From an uncultured Prevotella sp. (lineage in GTDB: Bacteria; Bacteroidota; Bacteroidia; Bacteroidales; Bacteroidaceae): a DNA stretch of 36,353 bases. Under the pieces are notes generated by a model. That model was not told the DNA's origin and did not search any database. It was given only the letters and a program-made list of their open reading frames with translations. The stretch covers positions 1 through 36,353 of the forward strand of contig CALEKA010000077.1 in the NCBI GenBank assembly GCA_937898715.1, given 5' to 3'. Below, piece after piece: positions 15,013 to 25,004 of the stretch (the first letter of the stretch is position 1; each line of letters starts with the position of its first letter). Position numbers and translations under genes: made by a program.

Positions 15013-16578
15013 TTATGATTGCAATTCTTCAATCTTCCAATCAGAGATATTGTGCTTCTCTACGTCGAAGTTGATGCCCACCTTTACGATGGGGAGTCCG
15101 CATTGCATGAAGCGCTTCGGATATTGCTTTAAGTCAATCTGGCGCATGGCGGTAGCGGCATCTTTGTTGAGTTTCAGTTCGAAGAGATATAGGTGAGTGG
15201 CTGTACGTAGCACCATGTCTACACGGCCGCGTGGTGTGCGCACTTCTACGTCTACATAATGGTTGAGAATAGAGAAGATGACGTACATCATCTGCTGGTA
15301 GTGACCCTCGGTATTAGCGCCTTGGCAGTAAGGCACGGTTTCGAGGAAGTCTTGCAACATCTCCAGTGCACCATCCATATCATTGCGTCGGATGAGAGCT
15401 GACATCTTGGCAATCGTGGTTGTGCCTTTTACGGTGTTTGTGCCGATATAGTTGGGCAGCAAGCATCGGTACAGACCTACGCGAATTTCCTTGTTGGGAA
15501 TGTCGAGCGTATAGAGTTCCGTCTCAGGATCGTAGGCTTTGATGGTGATGTAGCCGCTCTGATAGAGTAGGGGAATGATGGAAGTCATATTCTCCGTAGG
15601 TGCATCAAACTCCGATTTGTCTGCATCGCCTCCTCCAATCTCTGACGGCATGACATGAAACTTCCGAAGCATCTCAATCAGATAAGTGGGCGTGCCTGAT
15701 GCAAACCAGTAATAATCCAATTGCCCTGCAGCCATAGCATTGAGCAGACTGTAAGGATTGAACACGTCTGGCGATTTTGCTGTAAAGTGATATCCATCAT
15801 AGTATTCGCGCAATTTGTCAAGCGTTTCCTCTTTTGTCTTTCCCAATTTCTTAGCTAAAGCATCCACGTCGGCCGACATTTGCGTGCTCAATTCGTCCAT
15901 CGTAATACCACAGATTCCTGCATAATCTTCCCACATGCTGATATTCGTGATATTATTCAGTTCACTGAAGATGCTCATTTGCGAGAACTTGGTGATACCT
16001 GTGAGGAATACGAAGCGCAGATAAGGTTCGCACTTCTTCAGAGGACTATAGAAGTTTCGCATGACATTGCGCAACACGGGAAGTTTCTCGTCTTCGTGCA
16101 CCACATCGAGCAAGGGCGCATCATATTCGTCGATGAGTACGACTACTTGCTTCCCCGTCTGTCTGTATGCAGTCGTTATAAGATCATCTAAACGATTGTT
16201 TGCTCCTTCTTTGGGCTGCTCAATGCCGAATTGGCACTCTTGCTTTTCGAGTTGGTAGCTAAGGTACGCATCCAGCTCTTCTTTGTTGAGGTGTTTCCCC
16301 CCCGACATATCGAAGTGAAGCACAGGATATTCTGTCCACTCCGTTTCTAACTTTTCTATAGCAAGTCCTTTAAACAAGTCTTTCTTACCTGCGAAGTAGC
16401 TATGGAAAGTAGATGTAAGCAGAGATTTGCCGAAACGACGCGGACGACTGAGGAAGAAATACTTCCCCGCATTTGCCATGCGGTAAACATACTCTGTCTT
16501 GTCTACATAGAGTAAGTCTTTCTTTATGATTTCCTCAAATGTCTGTATTCCTATAGGATAGAGTTTCGTTGCAGTCAT
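15013..16578 (-). CDS. AAA-ATPase-like / PD-(D/E)XK nuclease family protein, copy 1
   Basis: A 521-aa paralog of the downstream gene with the same Walker A (RPRRFGKS), Walker B (LIDEYDAPLLD) and C-terminal FELKLNKDA motif. It ends with four extra residues (ELQS). The segment at residues about 93-150 differs from the copy (MSGGKHLNKEELDAYLSYQL here). I chose the ATG at 16578: it gives the same MTATKLYPIGIQTFEEII start as the paralog, whereas the frame's upstream ATG (16632) adds 18 residues with no counterpart. A -7 box lies at 16661-16668. The two genes are probably co-transcribed. Confidence 0.88.
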   Translation of the reverse strand: MTATKLYPIGIQTFEEIIKKDLLYVDKTEYVYRMANAGKYFFLSRPRRFGKSLLTSTFHSYFAGKKDLFKGLAIEKLETEWTEYPVLHFDMSGGKHLNKEELDAYLSYQLEKQECQFGIEQPKEGANNRLDDLITTAYRQTGKQVVVLIDEYDAPLLDVVHEDEKLPVLRNVMRNFYSPLKKCEPYLRFVFLTGITKFSQMSIFSELNNITNISMWEDYAGICGITMDELSTQMSADVDALAKKLGKTKEETLDKLREYYDGYHFTAKSPDVFNPYSLLNAMAAGQLDYYWFASGTPTYLIEMLRKFHVMPSEIGGGDADKSEFDAPTENMTSIIPLLYQSGYITIKAYDPETELYTLDIPNKEIRVGLYRCLLPNYIGTNTVKGTTTIAKMSALIRRNDMDGALEMLQDFLETVPYCQGANTEGHYQQMMYVIFSILNHYVDVEVRTPRGRVDMVLRTATHLYLFELKLNKDAATAMRQIDLKQYPKRFMQCGLPIVKVGINFDVEKHNISDWKIEELQS

Positions 16579-16660
16579 AGGTGTGGTATGATAGGGTCCA
16601 ATTTCACATTCCTTTTCTCGCCATGGTAGCACTCCTATAGCTTATCGAAAAGGTTCGAAG

Positions 16661-16668
16661 CAAAGGTA
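16661..16668 (-). promoter_or_regulatory. Possible -7 element of the AAA/PD-(D/E)XK pair
   Basis: TACCTTTG on the minus strand, 83 bases before the chosen start. No TTG at 19-21 bases upstream. Confidence 0.4.
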
Positions 16669-16743
16669 CAAATAAATATGAGAATGCTCTACTCTCGGGC
16701 TATTTAAGTTGACGAGAACACTGAGAATGATGAGGCTTTCCTG

Positions 16744-17211
16744 CTATGCAAGTTGTCTCTCAATCCAGGTCATAAGCACAGATACAGCATATCGCTGTTC
16801 TTCTGCTGTCAGCTGCCTACCTGCAGGAATGTGATGCCATTTGTAGAAGCATCCTCTGCAACAACAGCCTGTAGCATGCTGTGCGATAAAGACAGGGTGG
16901 CCTCTCATCGGGGTTTGCTTGCCATCATTGGGAATCATAGCAGGAGCAAGCCGTTTTGCCACGAAATCTTCAGCGTGCTTGCGAATCGTATGCAGCCCCT
17001 TTTGAGCAATATACTCTTTATCCTTTTTAGATAGATGGAACCGGCTACGGAATGCTGACTGGGACAGCCTTTCGAACAAAGCCGTAAGATCGTACTCGTG
17101 ACTCTCGGCAGATTCATGTCCTTCGTCTTCATCGTGGTCCGTATCCTTTGGAATGGAAAAGTCTTCCTCAGGGAATAGGCTCAACTCTACGTATTTTGAT
17201 TGCTTGGCCAT
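16744..17211 (-). CDS. DUF4186 family protein
   Basis: A 155-aa protein with the DUF4186 core: FERLSQSAFRSRFHLSKKD, then KGLHTIRKHAEDF, then NDGKQTPMRGHPVFIAQHAT, and the Cys-rich CCCRGCFYKWH / IPAGR segment. The Cys and His residues suggest metal binding, but no activity is established for the family. An acidic low-complexity stretch (about residues 17-40, DTDHDEDEGHESAESHE) precedes the core. It is the last gene of the minus-strand block, 57 bases after the AlkZ-related gene. Confidence 0.85.
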   Translation of the reverse strand: MAKQSKYVELSLFPEEDFSIPKDTDHDEDEGHESAESHEYDLTALFERLSQSAFRSRFHLSKKDKEYIAQKGLHTIRKHAEDFVAKRLAPAMIPNDGKQTPMRGHPVFIAQHATGCCCRGCFYKWHHIPAGRQLTAEEQRYAVSVLMTWIERQLA

Positions 17212-17268
17212 TCTTTCCGTTTTTAATGTCGAAGTTATAATAGCGGTATAAGATTTTCTATTACGCGC

Positions 17269-17937
17269 TTATCCGATCATCTTATTGAGTTGCTTGTCTG
17301 TTGCCTCTGGCAAGATGCGTCTCAAGTGTTCAAAGATTCTTTGATAAGATTCTTCGGGAGAACGGCTACACTTGCAAATTTCTTTTCCATAAAGAGCTTC
17401 AGGCGTGTTGAGCAAGGACCATCCCCAACCATATTCGCGGCCGTGCTTATCGTGGGGATAGACAAAGTCTTCTGTCACGATGTACGATGCCATTTCCAAT
17501 CGTGTAAGGTAGCTATCAAACTTGCTTCTCATTCCTTTTCCTGTGAATCCGCAGGCTGTGCGAAGTTCTTTTGTGATGATACTGCCCGTTGTCTGAATTG
17601 TGTCAAGGATCGTACCTTCTATCGAGTCGTCGTCGGGTCGAGGGTATTTGCTTCTTCTGTAGTTGCAGAAGTCGGGCCACCACTCTTGACTGATAAATCC
17701 AGCTTTCTTGTTAAAGAACTTTCCGTACATACACGGCATTTCGGTAACGATCTCTCCTTTCCATTTCCACAGAGGCCAGTCCCAACCGCCCTCAGGGAAT
17801 GTCACGTATCGACAGTCTTCGTCTACGATATCTTCGGCAGAGAAGCCTTCAATGCCGCTATCGAGTAGGGGAAGAAATCCTATCTTTTGGATAAACTCTA
17901 TCATACCCGTTGCTGAGTATATTTCTGGAAATTCCAT
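17269..17937 (-). CDS. AlkZ-related protein (YcaQ-like DNA glycosylase relative)
   Basis: A 222-aa protein resembling the 'AlkZ-related' group: FIQKIGFLPLLDSGIEGFSAED, WDWPLWKWKGEI, a MYGKFFNKKAGFISQEWWPDFCNYRR block, and a C-terminal TRLEMASYIVTEDFVYPHDKHGREYGWGW segment. AlkZ/YcaQ proteins excise alkylated or crosslinked bases; whether this shorter relative is a glycosylase is inference. The ATG at 17937 follows an AAGAAA purine stretch. A GTG at 17976 overlaps the stop of the GNAT gene (GTGA) and would add 13 residues, so translational coupling is possible. Confidence 0.6.
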   Translation of the reverse strand: MEFPEIYSATGMIEFIQKIGFLPLLDSGIEGFSAEDIVDEDCRYVTFPEGGWDWPLWKWKGEIVTEMPCMYGKFFNKKAGFISQEWWPDFCNYRRSKYPRPDDDSIEGTILDTIQTTGSIITKELRTACGFTGKGMRSKFDSYLTRLEMASYIVTEDFVYPHDKHGREYGWGWSLLNTPEALYGKEICKCSRSPEESYQRIFEHLRRILPEATDKQLNKMIG

Positions 17938-17972
17938 TTTCTTCTGAATCTTTATATTGTTTATCGTTAGAA

Positions 17973-18512
17973 TCACTTTGTGGCTGGCGTTGCCGCGTTG
18001 TACTTAAACACTTTTACCATGCCTTTGCTGCCGCCCATAAGCAGACTGTTGGGGTTTAGCAATTCCGTATCTTCGAAGCCGCATTTTCTCAGTACTCTGC
18101 CCGAAATAGGATTTCCCGTGAAATAGTCTGCCCAGATATTGTCAAAGTGCTTTATGTGCAAGCAGTAGTCAAGCAGTAGCTTTAATGCCTCTGTACAAAT
18201 TCCTCTGTTCCAATAAGGTTTAGCTACCCAGTAGCCCACTTCGCAGTCGTTCTTTCCCATCGGAATATTGCTCATCTCGTGCGTATAGTAACATATGCAG
18301 CCGATAGGTTCGTCGGTCTCTTTCAGCACGATGGCCCACGTTGTTCCGTTGTTGAAGTAAGTCTGGATGATCTCTATGCTTTCCTCTACCGATTCATGAG
18401 GTGTCCAGCCAGCGTGCGGGCCGATATCAGGGTCGGAGGCGTACTTAAAGAGTGCTTCTGCATCCTCCTTCCTCCAGTAGCGAAGTAGAATCCTCTCAGT
18501 TTCCATTTGCAT
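17973..18512 (-). CDS. GNAT family N-acetyltransferase (RimJ/RimL-like)
   Basis: A 179-aa GNAT protein: METERILLRYWRKEDAEALF start, EVGYWVAKPYWNRGICTEALKLLLDY acetyl-CoA binding motif A (residues about 90-115), and NPISGRVLRKCGFED near the C-terminus, as in RimJ/RimL-type acetyltransferases. It begins 12 bases after the large helicase gene, so it is probably on the same transcript. It could be an ordinary housekeeping-type acetyltransferase carried along, or an accessory of the island; nothing in the sequence decides. Confidence 0.9.
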   Translation of the reverse strand: MQMETERILLRYWRKEDAEALFKYASDPDIGPHAGWTPHESVEESIEIIQTYFNNGTTWAIVLKETDEPIGCICYYTHEMSNIPMGKNDCEVGYWVAKPYWNRGICTEALKLLLDYCLHIKHFDNIWADYFTGNPISGRVLRKCGFEDTELLNPNSLLMGGSKGMVKVFKYNAATPATK

Positions 18513-18524
18513 GCTTCTTTGGGA

Positions 18525-21500
18525 TTATTTCGTATCTTCTATTGTTACATCAAATTTGATATCTTGGTTTCTGCAGAGGGGTATCTCTGTATCATAAGTG
18601 ATAGAGGATAGATCGTAGTACGCCCTACGTCCTTTAGGATCATGGTAGATGAACCATCCATTCATGAAGCCTCCATCAGGATAGATGCAGAGCCTCTTGC
18701 CATCACATTCCAATGTGAGCACTCGCCAATGCGTAAGACTCCTTCTGGGAGCAGATACTATAGGACAGAGCGAGCCTCTTATTCCGTCTTCGTGGTATAG
18801 CGCGTCTACCAATTCGCTTGCCAGATGTTTAAGCCAAGAGTCGCGGTCTTCAGATGTTGGCTGATTAGCTCCAAGGCTCTCGCTATTTCCACTCTCGCTG
18901 CTGTATCGCTCTATCAGGAACTCTAAGGTGTAGGCCGCTCCTATTTTCTTGACGAAGTGCTTGATAATCTGTGAGCATAGGATGATAGAAAGCACGCTCT
19001 TCAAGTGCTCGTCTTGGTAGGTCACCTTGACTATTTCGTCCTTATTTGCCTGACAATGTGCTACAAAGGTATCGACCACTTGTGAAGCCCTATTATCAAT
19101 GATACTCGCAAGTTCCGACGTTCGGATGATTGTAGGGTCGGCATCCGTGAGTTTGAAGATCTTCGTTGTAGCGTCTGCAATGTCCGTCTGTATAAGCTTT
19201 GCTCTGCTTGCGAAGTTCTCTGTGCGGATATAGTATAGTGTGCCATTGCCCCACAGGTCGTTCATAGTGATGTGGTTGGGATTGTTGGTGAAGTACAATC
19301 TGCCATCTATGTATGCCAAGGGGTAAAGTCCCTTTTCAGCAAATGGGTTCATGATCTCCGCAACCTCGTCAGCCCAACCCTTTATAGAGCGTATCATGCT
19401 CAGAGCTGGTGTAGGTATCGCGCGGGCTTTATTCCTTGCTATGCAGAGCGAAGTCTGCTGTCCATGAGGTGCAAAATAGTTGAAGAACTGTCCTTTCCAG
19501 CAATGCTCCGTTCCTTCATATTCCCAATTCTCATAATCATCGTCTATGAAGAGGTACTTCTGGTCTATTGACAGGGCGAATGCACGTTCCATCATTGCGA
19601 GTGAGGTCTCTGTAGCATTTTCTCCAAACACGCTCATCACAGCACTTGGCAGAACTCTCCTTGCAGAGCGTTCCTCTTCTATCCAAGCCTTTGCCGCCTG
19701 GATGTCGATATGGTTGATATAATGCAGGGTAAACTTATCAAGCAGAGCTTCCTTGTTGCCCGACTGTATGGCAGTCTGCACGATTGCGTATGCGCGTTCG
19801 ATAGCCGACTTCATCAGATCCATTGCAGCCAATTGGTTGGAGTAGCCAGAGCCACCCGGATTTGCGTCGAATATGCAAATGTGCCCATTGGGTGTAATGG
19901 TAAAGTCCAAGTCAGTGCGTTCCACGTTCAGTTCCTCTGACAGGGCTCTTACAAGGAGCAGTCCGAGCGTGATGAGCAAGTTCTCTTCTTCGTTACGATT
20001 ATTGATCCAGTCTTTTTGGAAATGTCGTATTCTGATTTCGGTATAATCCGTTTGAATCGTATCGCCCAATACTACGTTGCGCTTGATATAATCCGTGCTG
20101 CTGCATCCCACACACTTATTGGGCTTCGTGCCTTTCCTCACGAGTGAGAAGTGATAGTTGGGCTTATCCGTATCTTTGGGCGCGATGGGGTTCATATCGT
20201 TCGGCAGCTTGTCTGGATCACTTGATGAGGCTGCGGGCCAACTTTCAAGAACGGTCTTGCCGCATTTCGTACAATGGCAGTAGCCAAATCCTACGCCTTC
20301 ATTGTAATACAGTATCTGTCCGTTGCCACTTTCTCTGCTGCTTCGGGTGTCAAAGAGGTGTGGATCAATGCGATTTTGCTTCCATTCATCCGCTCCGATC
20401 AGCTGTGCGCTAACACGAGTGTAAACGTTTTGGTCGAGGATTCTGCTTGCTGATTCATTCATATCGGGTATGAACTCAGCGGGTTGCAGCAAGTCGAGTT
20501 CGGTACTTGCGCTCACCTTCCATTTCTCTAAAGAGCCGAGTTCCTCTTTCGTATCGATCACCACTTGTTCGCGGTTGAAGTAGAGTTTCTTAAATGTCAC
20601 TTCGGGCTTGAAGAAGTTGGTATATCTGATGCCGCGTACGATTCTTACCATGCCGTCTCTTGCAATCGGATTGCCAGGAGCGTATTGCGACAAGGCTGTC
20701 CGAAGCGGATAGGAAGGGTTGGACGGTGTAACCAGTGAATAGCTGTTCTGTGTGGAAGCATTGATATCAAATTCCACCACATTGACGGGCATATTGGCAT
20801 TGGGCGTAAAGCGATGCGTAGCCCAGTAGGAGAGCAGTCGTGAGGCTAAAGGTTCGATAAACTTCATTTCGAAGAAGGCTTGCTGTCTTGCGCTCTTGGC
20901 CTTTCTGTAAGGCTCAGCGTAATCCTGAATGCGCAGTTCCAGTTCGGAGTAGCATCTCTCGTTCATCTCACGAGCTTTTGCCACGACATACTGGGGCGGA
21001 CGACTACTGAATATAGTGCCGTCAAGCAAGATCTGAATCTTTCTCCTTAAGTTATCACTGAGTGCCTCGCTGCATTTCTCGTTGAATGCCTCGTAAGGTG
21101 TGCCCGTCATATCTCCGAGTCCGTCTATCGGACAGATAGGTGCATTGTCTGCTTTCCTCTTGACTTTAAAGTGCTTGCTCTCTCCATCGGGCACGATCTG
21201 ATAGTTCGTATAGTAACTGATCACTTGCTCTGTGACGCTTCCTCCAGCCATTCCGAACACGCCAAACTCACGAATCAAGAAGGAGTTGATATGGCGCTGA
21301 ATCACCTGCGCACTATTTAGATCGACTGTAGGCGAACTCACTTTGCGCAGGATCACGCTCTCCATCGGGTTGAGCATGGTCCGGATGCCCACGGCATCCG
21401 ATCCGCATAGTGTAACGCAGGCACTACGTATCTGTCCGCGTCGGCCGCTACGTCCAGCTCTTTGCTTATAGTTGGAGGGCATGGGAGGTACAGACGTCAT

Positions 21501-24500
21501 CATGACCAGTTCCAAGTCGCCGAGGTCTACACCCATCTCCATCGTTGTGGAGCAAGCCAGGATATTGATCCTATGGTCTTTAAAGTCTGCTTGTACCTGT
21601 CGGCTAATCATCTTGTCCACCTGTGCCGTGTGTTCTGCTTGGATGAATAGCTGAGGAAATTGATGTATCTGGAGCAGACGATCAGAGAAAGTGCCATTCT
21701 CTCCCCAAAGATCGTTCTCCCAGAGCAACTTCCGATTGTCTATCGCCCATGCTTCGACTATTTCTTCGGCGGGATTCTGATGCGTGCTATGGTGGTGGTA
21801 GGGGTAGGGCGTCCATCTCTCATGACGGTCTTCTCTCACGGCTACGGGGTCTCCTCCTATGGTGTAGGGCGAGTAGCCATGAAAGGGCATCTCGACAGGT
21901 CGCAGCCATTCCACGTGGTGCTTGCCTCCCGCCTGATTCGTATCGCACAAGTATACATCTTCATAGAGCTTGAAGCCAAGTTTCGACAGATTTAGGCGGA
22001 AAGGAGTCAGGTGTACGTCGTCTACTATCTCGTCTCTGTCCTTTACTTGCTGATGCAGTTCTTCATCATAGTGCGTACTATGTTCGAGCAGGTGGTATCT
22101 CTGTGTGAGTTCTTCCCACATGCAGTCTACGGCGTCTTGTATTTCGCGTCTGTAGCTGCTTATAGCGTTTGTCAAGGAGATGTGTTTTTCCTCTGCTATG
22201 AGCTTAGCCAGTAGGCGTATGATGCGCGATCGATTAGCCGCTTTGTCCCTGACCATGGGCTTGCGTACCGGACGGCGAGTAGCCTTTTGGGTAGCAAATC
22301 TCACACACTTAAAGATGTCTATCGGGTCGTTCTCTTCCATTTTGAGGAACACCGATTCGTTGGAGCGTACCGTCAAGTCAAGGAATATCTTCAGCAGGGC
22401 ATACCAGTCCTTCTTCGTAATCTGGTTGTGCTCTGACAGCAAGGCGTTGAATCTCTCGATCCCGTCTGGCAGTTCGTTTGCCAATGCGGGCTCTAAGTCT
22501 GTGTAAGTAGAAGTGAAGAGTCCCATCGTCTCGGGAGCAGCAGCTGCCAGAGGCCTTTTTGCTAAGTATTCCACCATGATTGAGAGTATGTACTTACGTT
22601 TTGTCTCGGGCTTAATGTGTCCGTCTTCGTCAAGTTCGGGACTTAGTTCGGAACGCTCGGCAAACTGCTGACAGAACGTGTCTGCCAGTCTGTCCTGCAT
22701 AAGCACGTCGAGTATGTCTTGCCATGACAAGTGCGCTTTGGGCTTCAACTCGTGGAGCAGCGCTCGGATAGCCTCTTCATCGCTTCCTTCCAGCAGGTCG
22801 AGTTTCTCTTCAGCCATTTTGTGCTGAGGGTCTTTTCTGCCAGTATGGTCGTAGATGTCTTCGAAGTGCTTGATGGCCTCCTCCTTGGTCATACTCCCAG
22901 CAGTGGCCATACGGCAAAGCTCATGATACAGTGTGCCGTATACCCACAGTCTCTCTTCTTCCAGATTTTGCTTAATGGTGCTGCGGGCAGCCATCTGTCG
23001 GCTATCTACGAAGCTAATGTATTGTTGCCCTTTATGTAGACAGGGCTTGGTGGTGTCTTGGGGCTTTCCCTCTGTCATCAAGTCGAGTGTAGAGGGGGCT
23101 ATCAGTCGGGATATGAAGTCTGCAGCTACGCGAAATTTCTGTAGCTTCTTCGTATCTTCTTCGTCCGTCTGTATGGCGTCGGGATTGTCTTCATCGGGCT
23201 TCGCCTGCTTGGTCAACTTCGTACCGCAGTAGGGGCACTGGCAGTGGGCATTGGCTATGATTCTCCACCCCTTAGGTGCGGGATGGCTTGCTGTGACATT
23301 CAGCAGTCTGTGTCCTTTAATAATATAAGGAATGTTGTTGTCATAATCAGCCTCTTCGCTTTGTGTTGTGCCAAATACGTAGAGCGTCTTGCCCGTCTCT
23401 TCGGTGCTGTCGAGGTCGAACATGTCGCTATCGTCCATCGTGATGGGTTGGTAGCCAATGCCATCGTCGTACTTCACTTCTTCTGCTATCGCCACATATT
23501 CGCCACAATGCTTGCAGCGGCTCATTTCCAATAGTGGAGCATCGTCTCTTCCTCTAAGTCCCGACTTATCTTCCAGATATACGCGGAAACTGCCATCTTC
23601 TCTGTAGTGAGGATCGCTTAGGTCTACGTAGAGTCCGTGATTGGGCACACGATAGAAGAAGTGCACTTTCACGCGCAGATCCTCCAGTCCCATATCTTCG
23701 GCTCTACAGCACATCTGGTCCAATCTCTTCAGCTTCTCCTCGATTGTTTGACCTTCGTGGATCATTTCGTCGAGTCTGATGTAGCCGTCATGATTCTCAT
23801 TGATGAGTCTTAGCCAGCAGTCCTTGTCTTCCTCAGGTATCACGTCGATGCCTTTGCGCTTTCCATCTACGTATCTCACTTGGCAGGGCTGTAGTCCTGT
23901 AATGCCTGCAATGAATGCTTTCAGTTCTTCCTTAGCCTTCTCTCCGCCATTGCCGATTGTAGCCGATGAGGTAGCAAAGCGCACATCGTCCGTTGTCACC
24001 CCATAAGCCATCAGTACGCGCCTGATCAGCATGGCCATCTCTGCTGCTCCAGCTCCTGTATAGGTGTGAGTCTCGTCCAGTGCGATCCATCTGAGAGTGC
24101 CCTCCGCATCCTCTTCCTGCTTTTCGTGGATGAGATTCCTATCCTTTTCGCGCAGCAAGATGTATTCCAGCATAGTGGGATTGGTCAGTAGGATGTTGGC
24201 AGGATGCTGGCGCAGTTCCGCACGGGTAGCAATCACGTGAGGATACTTTTCCGCCACGACGTTGCCCTCCTCGTCTCGGGTTATTCCGCGGATGGCATCT
24301 ATCTTGCGAAGCACTTTCTTGTAGTTCTTATCCTCTTCTTTGGGCAAGCACTCTGGCATATCACCATTGTACACGGCAAAGGTGAGGTCCGTCCCCGCCA
24401 GTAGCTTCTCCATACGAGCCTTTTGGTCCTCCATCAGCGCATTGAGCGGATAGAGGAAGATGGCCTGCACTTGTTCTGCCACGCGATGTTCTATCAAGTC

Positions 24501-24923
24501 CTGCACGAGCGGAAGCATGAAACATTCAGTCTTGCCCGATCCCGTTCCCGTGGTCACTACGATGCTCATGTTCTTACCCTCGGGAGTCTTCTCTCTCAGC
24601 AGGGTCTTCCAGCACTGGTATTGGTGCTCGTAGGGAGGATAGTAGGTGTCGGCATTGGGCATACACTTCTGCCAGAGCGTGCCTACAAGTTCTTGGGCTT
24701 CGGCTTCATGCTCTGGGCGGACTGCCTCATAGCTGTTCATGCATTGCACCAAGGGCATGGCATCCTGTGGAGCGAAAGCTTCGGTGATGATCGTCTTTAG
24801 CTGTTTGATATATCCCTTCTGGCTCTCGTTTCTTGCTTCTCCACACCACATGGCAGTGAGTGTCTTCTCTACTGCTGCACGGTTGTTATTGTAAAGTTCG
24901 GCAAATCTGAATCTTTGCTTCAT
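18525..24923 (-). CDS. druE: DUF1998-type SF2 helicase, DruE-like (Druantia)
   Basis: A 2132-aa protein. N-terminal helicase: Walker A TTGTGSGKTE (residues 124-133), motif II as DETH (about 280-283) instead of DEAH, SSATIGNG motif III, CSTTMEMGVDLGDLE, and motif VI RAGRSGRRGQ. Cys pairs suggest zinc sites (CKHCGEY, CQCPYCGTK, CHCTKCGKT, CVGCSS). The C-terminal DUF1998 signature reads ITPNGHICIFDANPGGSGYSNQL. Size and architecture match DruE, the helicase of Druantia anti-phage systems. Gene order (an unknown protein of about 1000 aa directly upstream) fits type III. DrmA/DrmB of DISARM are shorter and separate, so DISARM is less likely. The anti-phage role is inferred from family. A 500-base gap with repeats separates it from the upstream gene. 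Confidence 0.75.
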   Translation of the reverse strand: MKQRFRFAELYNNNRAAVEKTLTAMWCGEARNESQKGYIKQLKTIITEAFAPQDAMPLVQCMNSYEAVRPEHEAEAQELVGTLWQKCMPNADTYYPPYEHQYQCWKTLLREKTPEGKNMSIVVTTGTGSGKTECFMLPLVQDLIEHRVAEQVQAIFLYPLNALMEDQKARMEKLLAGTDLTFAVYNGDMPECLPKEEDKNYKKVLRKIDAIRGITRDEEGNVVAEKYPHVIATRAELRQHPANILLTNPTMLEYILLREKDRNLIHEKQEEDAEGTLRWIALDETHTYTGAGAAEMAMLIRRVLMAYGVTTDDVRFATSSATIGNGGEKAKEELKAFIAGITGLQPCQVRYVDGKRKGIDVIPEEDKDCWLRLINENHDGYIRLDEMIHEGQTIEEKLKRLDQMCCRAEDMGLEDLRVKVHFFYRVPNHGLYVDLSDPHYREDGSFRVYLEDKSGLRGRDDAPLLEMSRCKHCGEYVAIAEEVKYDDGIGYQPITMDDSDMFDLDSTEETGKTLYVFGTTQSEEADYDNNIPYIIKGHRLLNVTASHPAPKGWRIIANAHCQCPYCGTKLTKQAKPDEDNPDAIQTDEEDTKKLQKFRVAADFISRLIAPSTLDLMTEGKPQDTTKPCLHKGQQYISFVDSRQMAARSTIKQNLEEERLWVYGTLYHELCRMATAGSMTKEEAIKHFEDIYDHTGRKDPQHKMAEEKLDLLEGSDEEAIRALLHELKPKAHLSWQDILDVLMQDRLADTFCQQFAERSELSPELDEDGHIKPETKRKYILSIMVEYLAKRPLAAAAPETMGLFTSTYTDLEPALANELPDGIERFNALLSEHNQITKKDWYALLKIFLDLTVRSNESVFLKMEENDPIDIFKCVRFATQKATRRPVRKPMVRDKAANRSRIIRLLAKLIAEEKHISLTNAISSYRREIQDAVDCMWEELTQRYHLLEHSTHYDEELHQQVKDRDEIVDDVHLTPFRLNLSKLGFKLYEDVYLCDTNQAGGKHHVEWLRPVEMPFHGYSPYTIGGDPVAVREDRHERWTPYPYHHHSTHQNPAEEIVEAWAIDNRKLLWENDLWGENGTFSDRLLQIHQFPQLFIQAEHTAQVDKMISRQVQADFKDHRINILACSTTMEMGVDLGDLELVMMTSVPPMPSNYKQRAGRSGRRGQIRSACVTLCGSDAVGIRTMLNPMESVILRKVSSPTVDLNSAQVIQRHINSFLIREFGVFGMAGGSVTEQVISYYTNYQIVPDGESKHFKVKRKADNAPICPIDGLGDMTGTPYEAFNEKCSEALSDNLRRKIQILLDGTIFSSRPPQYVVAKAREMNERCYSELELRIQDYAEPYRKAKSARQQAFFEMKFIEPLASRLLSYWATHRFTPNANMPVNVVEFDINASTQNSYSLVTPSNPSYPLRTALSQYAPGNPIARDGMVRIVRGIRYTNFFKPEVTFKKLYFNREQVVIDTKEELGSLEKWKVSASTELDLLQPAEFIPDMNESASRILDQNVYTRVSAQLIGADEWKQNRIDPHLFDTRSSRESGNGQILYYNEGVGFGYCHCTKCGKTVLESWPAASSSDPDKLPNDMNPIAPKDTDKPNYHFSLVRKGTKPNKCVGCSSTDYIKRNVVLGDTIQTDYTEIRIRHFQKDWINNRNEEENLLITLGLLLVRALSEELNVERTDLDFTITPNGHICIFDANPGGSGYSNQLAAMDLMKSAIERAYAIVQTAIQSGNKEALLDKFTLHYINHIDIQAAKAWIEEERSARRVLPSAVMSVFGENATETSLAMMERAFALSIDQKYLFIDDDYENWEYEGTEHCWKGQFFNYFAPHGQQTSLCIARNKARAIPTPALSMIRSIKGWADEVAEIMNPFAEKGLYPLAYIDGRLYFTNNPNHITMNDLWGNGTLYYIRTENFASRAKLIQTDIADATTKIFKLTDADPTIIRTSELASIIDNRASQVVDTFVAHCQANKDEIVKVTYQDEHLKSVLSIILCSQIIKHFVKKIGAAYTLEFLIERYSSESGNSESLGANQPTSEDRDSWLKHLASELVDALYHEDGIRGSLCPIVSAPRRSLTHWRVLTLECDGKRLCIYPDGGFMNGWFIYHDPKGRRAYYDLSSITYDTEIPLCRNQDIKFDVTIEDTK

Positions 24924-25004
24924 ATCTGTTATTCTTCAGAATTAATAGAAATAACCCGTTGGCGGAATTCTTGGTTAATGGGTTGACAAGTAGACAAGTT
25001 AACA

